Shown: piece after piece, positions 42,094-50,215 of the stretch | Layout: every line of letters begins with the position of its first letter | Position numbering within the stretch: position 1 is the first letter of the stretch | From: Streptomyces lomondensis | Lineage (GTDB): Bacteria > Actinomycetota > Actinomycetes > Streptomycetales > Streptomycetaceae | Direction of reading: 5' to 3' | Assembly (NCBI RefSeq): GCF_014651035.1 | Contig: NZ_BMWC01000014.1 | Location: 1 to 64,000 of the forward strand | Length of the DNA stretch: 64,000 nt | Made by a program: the position numbers and the translations under genes | The notes under the pieces: generated by a model | The model's database searches: none | What the model saw: only the letters and a program-made list of their open reading frames with translations | What the model was told of the DNA's origin: nothing

Positions 42094-43742
42094 CGAGCCG
42101 TTCCTCCTTCGTCGTCGTTCCGGTCGTGGCCGGTGTCGTCGGCTGCCGTGCCGGCCGTGTTCGCGGCCGGGGCACCATCAGATACGGCTGGAACGGCCCC
42201 GGTGTTCGGACCGGCGGCGGAACGGGCGGCCGCGGTGCCGGACTGGAGGGCGCCGAGGGCGGCGGCGGCCTCCTCGGGGCGGCGGCGCGGCGCCGCTTCG
42301 GGAGCGGGTGCGCCGGCCTGGCCCGCGGCCCGGCTGCGGCGGCGGCGCTGGGGGAGGCCGCCGCTGTCGCGCGGACCGTGGTGGTCGGAGGGCGGGGCGG
42401 CGGACTGGTCGTCCTGGTCCGTGCCGTAGCCGTGACCGTGGTCGGGGGTCGCGGCGGGATACGGCTCGTCCCACGGGGCCGTGGTGGGACGCGGCTCGTC
42501 CTGCGGGGTCGCGGCGGGACGCGCCTCGTCCTGCGGGGTTGCGGCGAGACGGGGCTCGTCCCACGGGACCGCGGTGGCCGGCCGGGACCCCTCGGCGGCC
42601 GGGGCGCCCGCCTTCGGTCCGGTACCGCCGGGCGCGGCGGAACCGTTCGCCGTGTCCCGCACCGCGGCCCTGCGGGTCGACCGCGGGGCGCTCGCCGCCG
42701 GAGGCAGTTCCTCGGGGTCGATCCGCGTCAGCAGGTGGCTGTCGACCCGCAGCACCGCCCGCACCCCGCCGTACGGGGACGGGGAGGACAGGTCCACGCC
42801 CAGGTCGAACTGCCGGGTCAGCTGGCCGACGGCGGCGAGTCCCATGCGCGGCGGGTCGCCGAGCTCGGTGAGCAGGATCGGCTCCGAACCGGCCACCATC
42901 CGCTGGGCCCGGGCCCGTTCGTCCTGCGTCATGCCCAGCCCGGCGTCGTCGACGGTGACGCAGACCCCGTGGTGGACGGCCTCCAGATTGACCACGACCT
43001 CGGTGTCGGGCGCGGAGTGCCGCAGCGCGTTGTCGAGCAGCTCGGCGACGATGATGGCGACCGGCTCGACGGCGTGGGAGACCAGGGCGGTGCCCGCCGG
43101 CAGATGGTTGTGGACCTTGACGCGCTGGTAGCCCGCGAGCCGGGCCTGACCGCCCGTCACCGCGTCCACGAGGTGGGACTCCTCCCGGGCGAGCCCGACC
43201 CAGGCCCCGCACACCACCGCGGCGATCTGCGCGCGGCGCAGCGACTGCTCGTTCTCGTGGTCCAGCTCGAACAGGGTCTGCGCCAGCTCGGGGTCGTCGT
43301 AGCGCTGCTGCAGTCCGCGCAGGGCGTCCTGCATGCGGTAGAGCGCCGCCTGGATCTCCCGGGTGGCCCCGCGCATCCCGGCCTGCGCCGCCGCGTCGAT
43401 CCGGGTGCGCTGCGCGGCGAGTTCGGCGTGCAGCCCCTTCAGCACCTGCTCCAGCGCCGATCCCAGGGGCGAACCGGCCAGCTGCGGGTTCAGCGGGCCG
43501 GGTACCGCGACGTGCGGATGCGCGGCCTGCCGGGCCGCCGCGGGCACGCGCCGCGCCGCCAGATGCTCGACCTCGGCGGTGAACACCCGGGAGGTGCCGT
43601 CGAGTTGCGCCCGCAGCGCGGCCGTCTTCGCGCGCTGCGCGGCCAGGTGCCGCCGGGAGCGCAGCAGCCCGCCGCCGAGGGCGAACGCGGACAGTGTGCC
43701 GACGGCGAGGCCGCCGACGACCAGGTCCGGCAATGCGATCAT
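42090..43742 (-). CDS. cvnA: CvnA, conservon sensor-kinase-like protein
   Basis: A 550-residue membrane protein with one N-terminal transmembrane segment (VVGGLAVGTLSAFALGGGLL), a helical linker with a nitrate-sensor-like region, and an HATPase domain: N-box IIVAELLDNALRHSAPD, G1 VTVDDAGLGMTQDE, and AAVGQLTRQFDLGVDL. No phospho-accepting His box is clear. The C-terminal 160 residues are Pro/Ala/acidic and carry a 10-residue repeat (ATPQDEPRP type) from a 30-bp DNA repeat. First gene of the operon. ATG at 43742 has only a weak ribosome-binding site. Confidence 0.92.
   Translation of the reverse strand: MIALPDLVVGGLAVGTLSAFALGGGLLRSRRHLAAQRAKTAALRAQLDGTSRVFTAEVEHLAARRVPAAARQAAHPHVAVPGPLNPQLAGSPLGSALEQVLKGLHAELAAQRTRIDAAAQAGMRGATREIQAALYRMQDALRGLQQRYDDPELAQTLFELDHENEQSLRRAQIAAVVCGAWVGLAREESHLVDAVTGGQARLAGYQRVKVHNHLPAGTALVSHAVEPVAIIVAELLDNALRHSAPDTEVVVNLEAVHHGVCVTVDDAGLGMTQDERARAQRMVAGSEPILLTELGDPPRMGLAAVGQLTRQFDLGVDLSSPSPYGGVRAVLRVDSHLLTRIDPEELPPAASAPRSTRRAAVRDTANGSAAPGGTGPKAGAPAAEGSRPATAVPWDEPRLAATPQDEARPAATPQDEPRPTTAPWDEPYPAATPDHGHGYGTDQDDQSAAPPSDHHGPRDSGGLPQRRRRSRAAGQAGAPAPEAAPRRRPEEAAAALGALQSGTAAARSAAGPNTGAVPAVSDGAPAANTAGTAADDTGHDRNDDEGGTAR
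42448..42567. repeat. Four 30-bp tandem repeats within cvnA
   Basis: Units at 42448, 42478, 42508 and 42538, each 30 bp, of the type GCGGCGGGACGCGGCTCGTC followed by CTGCGGGGTC, with some substitutions. The period is a multiple of three, giving ten-residue protein repeats rich in Asp-Glu-Pro-Arg. Copy number may vary between strains. Confidence 0.85.
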
Positions 43743-44070
43743 CGCGGTTCCAGTGGGGAGTCGGGCAGGGCGGAGTCCGAGGTGCTCTGACGAGGCACCC
43801 GCAGCACAGTACACACCGTCATCGACCGGTCTCGCACGGTGGAACGCCACTTCGCTCCGAAAGTGACCGGCGTCTGTTCGTTTCTGTGGCAACTGTCGGA
43901 ATTGCCGTACGGGGGAGGGGAGTTGGAGGTGCGTACGGGTCTGACCCGCCCGCCTCGACGGTCGTGACCGAGGTGTCACCGAACGTGACCGTGACGGGCT
44001 GTGTGTCCGTCCGGAGGACGGGTACCCGTCCGGCGCCTGAAGAGGTCCGCTCCGCAAGAAGGAGGTCCGA
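43743..44070. other. 328-bp divergent intergenic region upstream of the conservon
   Basis: Holds the promoters of cvnA (leftward) and of the 78-residue gene (rightward). It includes an AT-richer stretch at 43860-43910. A perfect AAGGAGG lies at 44058-44064 for the rightward gene. No clear -35/-10 pair was found. No gene is visible. Confidence 0.5.
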
Positions 44071-44307
44071 ATGACCAGCGAGACGGAGACCGGCGGCGTG
44101 ACCGGTACGCAGGACAAGGACTACAACCTGATCTGGTACGTCGAGGCGTGCCTGAGCAACGCCCTGCGCCTGGAGAGCTACATCCAGGACGCGGAGCGTG
44201 CCAAGGACACCGAGGTCGCGGACCTGTTCCGCAAGGCCCAGGCGGACAGCCGCAAGGGTGCCGAACTGGGCAAGGGGCTGCTGCGCGCACGCCTCGACGG
44301 CGGCTGA
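44071..44307 (+). CDS. Small conserved protein, unknown function
   Basis: A 78-residue acidic protein, MTSETETGGVTGTQDKDYN at the start, then a helical part: LIWYVEACLSNALRLESYIQ and LFRKAQADSRKGAELGKGLL. It looks like a soluble two-helix protein with no metal or catalytic residues. A perfect AAGGAGG Shine-Dalgarno 6-13 bases upstream, and a strong terminator 18 bases after the stop, show that it is a real, probably abundant, gene. It is divergent from the conservon. Confidence 0.8.
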   Translation: MTSETETGGVTGTQDKDYNLIWYVEACLSNALRLESYIQDAERAKDTEVADLFRKAQADSRKGAELGKGLLRARLDGG

Positions 44308-44324
44308 GCCCGGCCGGCCCGCAG

Positions 44325-44363
44325 GGCCCGGACACCGCCGGGAGGGCGACGTCCGGGCCTTTT
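44325..44363 (+). terminator. Rho-independent terminator after the 78-residue gene
   Basis: GGCCCGGAC (44325-44333) pairs with GTCCGGGCC (44351-44359) and is followed by TTTT. The loop contains a smaller nested hairpin (CGCC with GGCG). It is a good intrinsic terminator. Confidence 0.85.
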
Positions 44364-44459
44364 GCCGCGAGGGCGGCCTTTCGTCGTGAGGGCGCGGTTC
44401 AGCCCGCGTACACCCTGCCTTCCTTTACGACGTAGTGCGCAGGAGAGTGATCCAGCGGG

Positions 44460-45110
44460 TCACAGCCGGAAGACGTCGCCGACCCGCTCGGTGAGCCGGT
44501 CCTCCGTCAGGGTGCCGTCCACCGTGACCGACGGCAGGCGCAGACGCGCGGTCTCCTCGCGGAGGTACATCGTGAACAGGTGGTCCCGCGCCGCGAGGTT
44601 GCGCCTCGCGCGCGCCGGATCGCCGGTCCGCTCCGTGAAATCGCCTCCCGGCCCGGTACGGCTCCGGATCGCGGCCTCGCGGAACTCCGGCGTGGGAAGC
44701 AGCCAGACCGCGTGCCCGGGAGTGGTGAGCAGCGGTTGCACCAGGCGCGGCAGCAGCCGGAAGCCCTCGACGAGGACACAGGTGTCCCGCGGCATGCGCA
44801 GCAGGTCCTCGACGATCAGGTGGAAGGCCTCGCCCCGGAACCAGTGGAACGTCTCGAGCATGGTCTCGGGAGAGCGGTTCACCCACCGCTCGTCCATGTC
44901 CATGGCCATGAACGCGTGCAGCGCAGGCGCTTCCCCGGCGGTGGTCCGGCGCGCGTGATCCGCCATCGCATCGTCGGTGGCGTACAGACGCCAGCCGTGC
45001 CGGGCGGCGAGCCGGCGGGCGACCGTGGACTTGCCCGCGCCGCTCCCGCCGCCGATCCAGTAGACGTGCCGCAGCCCCGCGGAAACCTCGTCGTGCCGGC
45101 CTGACCGCAT
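44460..45110 (-). CDS. P-loop NTPase, adenylate/nucleoside-kinase-like
   Basis: A 216-residue ATP-binding protein. Walker A is WIGGGSGAGKSTVARRL, followed by a lid-like basic region (RTGPGGDFTERTGDPARARR). Internal DTCVLVEGFRLLPRLVQPLL includes a possible Walker B acidic residue. It resembles small-molecule kinases and chloramphenicol-phosphotransferase-like proteins; the substrate is not identifiable. The start at 45110 has GGGGAAG directly upstream. It is divergent from the 45207 gene with about 96 bases between. Confidence 0.8.
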   Translation of the reverse strand: MRSGRHDEVSAGLRHVYWIGGGSGAGKSTVARRLAARHGWRLYATDDAMADHARRTTAGEAPALHAFMAMDMDERWVNRSPETMLETFHWFRGEAFHLIVEDLLRMPRDTCVLVEGFRLLPRLVQPLLTTPGHAVWLLPTPEFREAAIRSRTGPGGDFTERTGDPARARRNLAARDHLFTMYLREETARLRLPSVTVDGTLTEDRLTERVGDVFRL

Positions 45111-45206
45111 GCTTCCCCTCTCCCGTGCTCGCGCTCCGATTGTCAGTGGCGGATGCCAGGATGCCGACAGCTCACCATTCCATCCCCGGGCGAGGAGGAG
45201 CCGATC

Positions 45207-46562
45207 GTGCGCAGGCCGGTCGAGGGAGAAGTCCATGTGCACTACGGCCAGATCTACGTCAAGAGCGATCCGGACGGCTTCGGGCCGGACCTCGCGGAGG
45301 CGTTCGCCGGGCAGAGCACGGGACTGTGCGGGGCGGCGGTCCCGGGCGCGCTGTGGCTGAACACCGGCCTGCACACCGGCAACGTCGGGTTCACGGTCGA
45401 GGTGCACGAGCAGGCACCGCCGCTGGACCCGGCCTGGGAGGACGTGGTGGAGGTGTCGTTCCGCCCCGCGTCGGCGGACAGCAGGCTCGTGCAGTGGGCG
45501 GGGGAGGCTTCCTGGCCGCTCGGCCTGGCGGAGACCGAGCACCGGGTGCGGTACTGCGCCCAGGGCATGGACGAGGCGCGCGACGAGGACACCCGGCTGC
45601 ACGACGAACCGCAACGGGACCGCTATCTCCTCCAGTTCTGGCCCGCCCCGCCCGAGCCGGACCGCGTCCTGAAACAGACCTCGCGGAGCGCCGCCTACTG
45701 GCACGGCTACGCCCGCGAACTGCCGCCCCCTCCGACCCCGGCCGAACGGGCGGAAGCCGAACGCCGGGCCCGGCTCGCGCAGGAGGCAGCGGTGCGCGAA
45801 CACCTGCTCGCCCACGAGCGCTGGACCTGGGGCGGACGACTGCCGAGCGAGGCCCTGCGCGCCGTCGGCGGCGGGGGCGTACGCGGACTGCTCCGCTTCG
45901 ACCCCGCCCTCGTCCACGCCATAGACGCCGCAGGCCCCGCCACCCAGCGCAAAGTGGCCCTGCTCGCGGCCCGCCGGGCCTGCGAGGCGGCCGGTCTCAC
46001 CGCCCTCGACTGGGTCGCCGACGCGCTCACGGCCCTGGCCGAAGGCCGCCCGCTGCCCCCGCCCTTCGACGACGAGACCCGCATGTGGCAGACCCTCGCC
46101 ACCGACCCGCGCCTCCCCGACCGGACCGTCGGCCGGGCCGTCCCGCCCGAGCGGCCCCCCTTCCAGCCGCCCGGGTCCACGGGCGTCCGGATGCCGCCGT
46201 CGCGGATGGTCGTGGGCCCGGCGGCCGCCGTGGCGAAGCGCCCGGGCCCGCCGATGCCGATGCCCTCCGGCTCCTCGCCGTACGGCCTGGTCGTCACCGC
46301 CGGCCCGCCGACGCCACTGCCCTCTGGCTCCTCGGGGTACGGCCTCGTCGTCACCGCACGCCCGCCGGATCCCGCCCCGCGCCTCTCGCAGCCGCACATG
46401 GCCCTCCCCGCGGTGACCGGCGCCGCCGAGGACGACCCGCTCCGGGCCGCACTCGACGCGGTGGACGCGGCCGTGGCCGCGTACGGCGAGGACCACCCCA
46501 CCCTCCTCGCGGAGATCCGGTCCGTGTGCGAGGAGCGGCCTTCCCGGCCGCCGGGCTCCTGA
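45207..46562 (+). CDS. Conserved hypothetical protein with internal repeat
   Basis: A 451-residue protein with no family I can name. The N-terminal half is mixed beta (VHVHYGQIYVKSDPDGFGPD, GALWLNTGLHTGNVGFTVEV); the centre is helical and charged (PAERAEAERRARLAQEAAVR); the C-terminal part is Pro/Gly-rich with two 19-residue repeats (PSGSSPYGLVVTAGPP type). No signal peptide or membrane segment. GTG at 45207 has GAGGAGGAG 6 bases upstream and is preferred over an ATG at 45153. It precedes the catalase by 134 bases. Confidence 0.75.
   Translation: MRRPVEGEVHVHYGQIYVKSDPDGFGPDLAEAFAGQSTGLCGAAVPGALWLNTGLHTGNVGFTVEVHEQAPPLDPAWEDVVEVSFRPASADSRLVQWAGEASWPLGLAETEHRVRYCAQGMDEARDEDTRLHDEPQRDRYLLQFWPAPPEPDRVLKQTSRSAAYWHGYARELPPPPTPAERAEAERRARLAQEAAVREHLLAHERWTWGGRLPSEALRAVGGGGVRGLLRFDPALVHAIDAAGPATQRKVALLAARRACEAAGLTALDWVADALTALAEGRPLPPPFDDETRMWQTLATDPRLPDRTVGRAVPPERPPFQPPGSTGVRMPPSRMVVGPAAAVAKRPGPPMPMPSGSSPYGLVVTAGPPTPLPSGSSGYGLVVTARPPDPAPRLSQPHMALPAVTGAAEDDPLRAALDAVDAAVAAYGEDHPTLLAEIRSVCEERPSRPPGS
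46257..46370. repeat. Two 57-bp in-frame tandem repeats
   Basis: Copies at 46257-46313 and 46314-46370, each encoding a 19-residue unit like PLPSGSSGYGLVVTARPPD. They lie in the low-complexity C-terminal part of the 45207 gene and probably arose by slippage. Confidence 0.8.
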
Positions 46563-46583
46563 CGGGAGAGGCCCGTGGGACGT

Positions 46584-46607
46584 GACTGACCCCGCCCCTG
46601 CGGGTAC
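46584..46607 (+). promoter_or_regulatory. Possible SigB-type promoter of the catalase gene
   Basis: GACT (46584-46587), a 14-base spacer, GGGTAC (46602-46607) fits the loose Streptomyces SigB consensus (GNNT, 14-16, GGGTAY). It lies 89 bases upstream of the catalase ATG. The -35 is degenerate, so the match could be chance. Confidence 0.3.
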
Positions 46608-46695
46608 CCGGGCCGTCCCGCCACGACCGGCCGGGCGGCCGCTCGCGGCGCCGACCCGGTCGGCCGCCGGCCCCGAGCCGAAGGAGCCCACGCAT

Positions 46696-48354
46696 ATGAC
46701 GGACGTATCCGGCACCGGTCCCGCTCCGGGCGACGACCGCAAGGTCCTCACCAACCGCCAGGGCCATCCGGTCTACGACAACCAGAACCAGCGCACCGTC
46801 GGCGCCCGCGGCCCGGCCACGCTGGAGAACTACCAGTTCCTCGAGAAAATCAGCCACTTCGACCGGGAACGCATCCCCGAGCGCGTCGTGCACGCCCGCG
46901 GCGTCACCGCCTACGGCCACTTCGAGGCCTACGGCACCTGGGGTGACGAGCCGATCAGCCGCTACACCCGGGCCAAGCTGTTCCAGGAGCGCGGCAAACG
47001 CACCGACGTGGCCGTCCGCTTCTCCACCGTCATCGGCGGCCGCGACTCCTCCGAGGCCGCCCGCGACCCGCGTGGTTTCGCCGTGAAGTTCTACACCGAG
47101 GACGGCAACTGGGACCTCGTCGGCAACAACCTCGGCGTCTTCTTCATCCGCGACGCCATCAAGTTCCCGGACGTCATCCACGCCCTCAAACCGGACCCGG
47201 TGACCTTCGAGCAGCAGCCGAACCGCATCTTCGACTTCATGTCGCAGACGCCCGAGGCCATGCACATGCTGGTCAACCTGTTCAGCCCGCGCGGCATCCC
47301 CGCCGACTACCGCCATATGCAGGGCTTCGGCGTCAACACCTACAAGTGGGTCAACGCCGAGGGCGAGACGAAGCTGGTCAAGTACCACTGGATGCCCAAG
47401 CAGGGCGTGCGCAGCATGACCGAGGAGGACGCGGCCAACGTCCAGGCCGACAGCCTCGGCCACGCCACCAAGGACCTGTACGAGGCGGTCGCCCGCGGTG
47501 ACCACCCGGAGTGGGAGCTGCTCGTCCAGATGATGGACGACCACGACCACCCGGAACTCGACTTCGACCCGCTGGACGACACCAAGACCTGGCCCGAGCA
47601 GGACTTCCCCCCGAAGCCGGTGGGCCGGATGGTGCTCGACCGGATGCCGGAGAACTTCTTCGCCGAGAACGAGCAGATCTCCTTCGGCACCGGCGTCCTC
47701 GTCGACGGACTGGACTTCTCCGACGACAAGATGCTCGTCGGCCGGACCTTCTCCTACAGCGACACCCAGCGCTACCGGGTCGGCCCCAACTACCTCCAGC
47801 TGCCCGTCAACCAGGCCAAGAACGCGGACGTCCGCACCAACCAGCGCGACGGCCAGATGGCCTACCACGTGGACGGCGGGGGAGAGAACCCGCAGGTCAA
47901 CTACGAGCCGTCGATCACCGGCGGCCTGCGCGAGGCCGCGTACCCGACCCACGACGAGCAGGGCCCCGAGATCACCGGCCGGCTCACCCGCAAGCGCATC
48001 CCGCGCACCAACGACTACCTCCAGGCCGGGCAGCGCTACCTGCTGCTGGAGGACTGGGAGCGCGACGACCTGGTGAAGAACTTCATCGGTCAACTGTCCC
48101 GGTGCGACCGGGCGATCCAGGAGCGCATGGTCTGGCACTTCCTGCTGGTCGAGAACGACCTGGGCCTGCGCGTCGGCGAGGGACTCGGCATCGGCCCGGA
48201 GGACGTGGCCGGTCTGGAGCCGCTGGCGAGCCAGGACCTCACGGACGAGGACCGGGAACGCCTGTCCAAGCTGGGCAAGAACCCGCCGCGTGACGTCGAG
48301 GGGCTCACCATGACCCACTGCGTCCCCGACGAGCGGCACGTCGTCACGCGCTGA
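46696..48354 (+). CDS. Monofunctional heme catalase
   Basis: A 552-residue catalase that converts hydrogen peroxide to water and oxygen. The catalytic His is in RIPERVVHARGVTAYGHFE, the catalytic Asn in DLVGNNLGVFFIRDA, and the proximal Tyr ligand in RTFSYSDTQRYRVGPNY. The C-terminal helical part is slightly longer than in small-subunit catalases. No CatR/FurA regulator is adjacent. ATG at 46696 has AAGGAG 9 bases upstream; an in-frame upstream ATG/GTG region at 46582 is low complexity and rejected. Expression may be SigB-dependent. Confidence 0.96.
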   Translation: MTDVSGTGPAPGDDRKVLTNRQGHPVYDNQNQRTVGARGPATLENYQFLEKISHFDRERIPERVVHARGVTAYGHFEAYGTWGDEPISRYTRAKLFQERGKRTDVAVRFSTVIGGRDSSEAARDPRGFAVKFYTEDGNWDLVGNNLGVFFIRDAIKFPDVIHALKPDPVTFEQQPNRIFDFMSQTPEAMHMLVNLFSPRGIPADYRHMQGFGVNTYKWVNAEGETKLVKYHWMPKQGVRSMTEEDAANVQADSLGHATKDLYEAVARGDHPEWELLVQMMDDHDHPELDFDPLDDTKTWPEQDFPPKPVGRMVLDRMPENFFAENEQISFGTGVLVDGLDFSDDKMLVGRTFSYSDTQRYRVGPNYLQLPVNQAKNADVRTNQRDGQMAYHVDGGGENPQVNYEPSITGGLREAAYPTHDEQGPEITGRLTRKRIPRTNDYLQAGQRYLLLEDWERDDLVKNFIGQLSRCDRAIQERMVWHFLLVENDLGLRVGEGLGIGPEDVAGLEPLASQDLTDEDRERLSKLGKNPPRDVEGLTMTHCVPDERHVVTR

Positions 48355-48358
48355 CCGG

Positions 48359-49213
48359 TCACCCCGCCAGGGCCGAACGGGCCGCCGCGAGGGCCTGTTC
48401 CGCGTAACTCCGGCCGAACAGCACGGCGTGCACCAGCAGCGGGAAGAGCTGGTGCACGCCGACGCGGTCCTGCCAGCCGTCGGCGAGCGGCGTCCGCTCC
48501 TGGTAGCCGTCCAGCACCTGATCCAGGTGCGGACAGCCGAACAGGCGCAGCATCGCCAGGTCGGTCTCGCGGTGCCCGCCGTGCGCGGCCGGGTCGATCA
48601 GCCAGACGTGCCCGTCGGCCGCCCACAGCACATTGCCGTTCCACAGGTCGCCGTGCAGCCGCGCGGGCGGCTCGGCGGGCCCCGCGAGTGCGGGCAGCCG
48701 CTCGCACAGCCGCTCGACGACGGTCGCCTCGCCGGGGCGGACGGTGCCCTGGTCGACGGCGCGCCGCAGATACGGCAGCACGCGCTGCTCGGCGTACCAG
48801 CCCGGCCAGTCGGTGCCGGGCTCGTTGCGCATCGGCGCGAGTCCGATGTACGCGTCCGCCGGCCCGTCCGGCGGCGGCGCGCCGAACGCGGGCGCCCCCG
48901 TGGCGTGCAGGGCGGCCAGGTCCCGCCCGAAGCGGACCGCCGCCTCCCGGCCCGGCCGCCCCTGCGGAACCCGGTCGATGACCAGCCAGCCCTCCTCGTG
49001 CCCGTGCACGGCCGGCAGCCGCACGGCCCCGGCACCGGCCAGCCACCGCAGCCCGGCCGCCTCGGCCCGCGCGGCCCCGGGCCCGTCGGACGGCTTGACG
49101 ACCACCACCCGCCCGTCGTCGAGGGTGACCTCGGCGAGGTCACCGGACAGGGGCCGTTGCGCCCTGACGGCCCGCCCGGTGAGCCGAGCCGCGACATCCG
49201 TGGGGGCGGTCAT
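48359..49213 (-). CDS. Fructosamine kinase family protein
   Basis: A 284-residue kinase of the fructosamine/ketosamine-3-kinase family (APH-like fold). Catalytic loop: RLHGDLWNGNVLWAADG; metal-binding Asp: LIDPAAHGGHRETDLAM. The N-lobe has VVVKPSDGPGAARAEAAGL with the ATP-binding Lys. Such enzymes repair glycated proteins by phosphorylating ketosamines. Start at 49213. Convergent with the catalase, almost abutting. Confidence 0.92.
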   Translation of the reverse strand: MTAPTDVAARLTGRAVRAQRPLSGDLAEVTLDDGRVVVVKPSDGPGAARAEAAGLRWLAGAGAVRLPAVHGHEEGWLVIDRVPQGRPGREAAVRFGRDLAALHATGAPAFGAPPPDGPADAYIGLAPMRNEPGTDWPGWYAEQRVLPYLRRAVDQGTVRPGEATVVERLCERLPALAGPAEPPARLHGDLWNGNVLWAADGHVWLIDPAAHGGHRETDLAMLRLFGCPHLDQVLDGYQERTPLADGWQDRVGVHQLFPLLVHAVLFGRSYAEQALAAARSALAG

Positions 49214-49341
49214 CCGTACTCCTCCCGAACTCCGAGCGTGATCGGCACCCAGAGTACGGCCGCGCCCGGCCGGTCACGCGGGACGGTGAAATCCCGCCGC
49301 CCGCCGACAGAACCGGCCCTCGCCGGGGGACCAGTCGGGGC

Positions 49342-49665
49342 ATGACGAGTTCACCGTTCCAGCGCACCATCGCCCTGCCCGCCCCCGTGTGCGAACAGGC
49401 CGCACAGCACCTGGAGCAGGCCGCGCGCCGGGCCATCGACGGCGCCGCGATCCCGCTCAAGGCGTTCCGCGCGGCCGCCGACAGCGACTTCATCCTCCCC
49501 CTCTCGGTGGTCGAGCAGGCGGCGGCCTGCCTGCTGGTGCTCGCCACCGAGACCGCCCAGACCGTCCGCCCCTCCGCCCTGCGCGCCACCATCAGCGTCG
49601 CGCTGCGGCTGCGGGACGCCGTGCAACTGGCCCACCAGCCCGCCCTCAGCAGCAGGTTCTGGTGA
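49342..49665 (+). CDS. Hypothetical protein
   Basis: A 107-residue protein, all helical, with small hydrophobic and basic residues (VCEQAAQHLEQAARRAIDGA, AACLLVLATETAQTV). No motif is recognised. Codon bias is normal for a gene, but the Shine-Dalgarno is weak. It may be regulatory or a small membrane-associated protein. Confidence 0.6.
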   Translation: MTSSPFQRTIALPAPVCEQAAQHLEQAARRAIDGAAIPLKAFRAAADSDFILPLSVVEQAAACLLVLATETAQTVRPSALRATISVALRLRDAVQLAHQPALSSRFW

Positions 49666-49681
49666 GTCCGGGCCCGCCCTC

Positions 49682-50215
49682 TCAGGCCTCGCGGAAGGTG
49701 ACGCCGATCTGCTTGCGGCGCAGTTCCTCCAGCGTGGCCTGCTGCCGCCCGGCCCGTGCGATGAGCTCGTCGAGCTGCCCCGGGTCGAGGCGTTCGTCCG
49801 TGGCGGACAGGTTCCGGAGCGTCTGCCAGAGCGCCGCCTTGCCCTCCACCCCCAGCCGCAGCGCCTCCAGCTCCCACAGCGTGCTCAGCGGGGACCGCCG
49901 TACCAGGCTGCCGTTGCTCTTCAGCCGCCCCACCTGCTCGGCCGCCCGGCCCGCGTAGACCTTGTAGCGCCGCACCGGGACGTCGAGCCGCCGCATGACA
50001 CCGAGCAGGCTCTCGCGGTCCTCGGCGATCCCGGCGGTGACCGGGGCCAGCGCGTCGGCGAGCGCCGAACCGCGGCACGAGCGCAGCAGATAGCGAGCGC
50101 GCGCGGTTCCGGCGGTGGCGCCGGCGAGATGGTCGTTGAGGTAGATGCCCAGCAGGGACATGTCCGTGGCCGGGGCACGCTGGGCGCCCGGCGCATCCGC
50201 TCGCTGTTCCGTCAT
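49682..50215 (-). CDS. Conserved hypothetical protein, helical
   Basis: A 177-residue helical protein. MSLLGIYLNDHLAGATAGTA near the start and GVEGKAALWQTLRNLSATDE later are the most conserved-looking parts; the helical bundle is reminiscent of ferritin-like proteins but no metal ligands can be named. The start at 50215 has AGGAG about 8 bases upstream and overlaps the end of the upstream gene as ATGA. The pair is likely coexpressed. Confidence 0.72.
   Translation of the reverse strand: MTEQRADAPGAQRAPATDMSLLGIYLNDHLAGATAGTARARYLLRSCRGSALADALAPVTAGIAEDRESLLGVMRRLDVPVRRYKVYAGRAAEQVGRLKSNGSLVRRSPLSTLWELEALRLGVEGKAALWQTLRNLSATDERLDPGQLDELIARAGRQQATLEELRRKQIGVTFREA

Noticed and set aside
42448..42567. 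Regular 30-bp repeats as a CRISPR array
   Set aside because: There are no spacers; repeats are directly adjacent, in frame, within cvnA. No cas genes are nearby.
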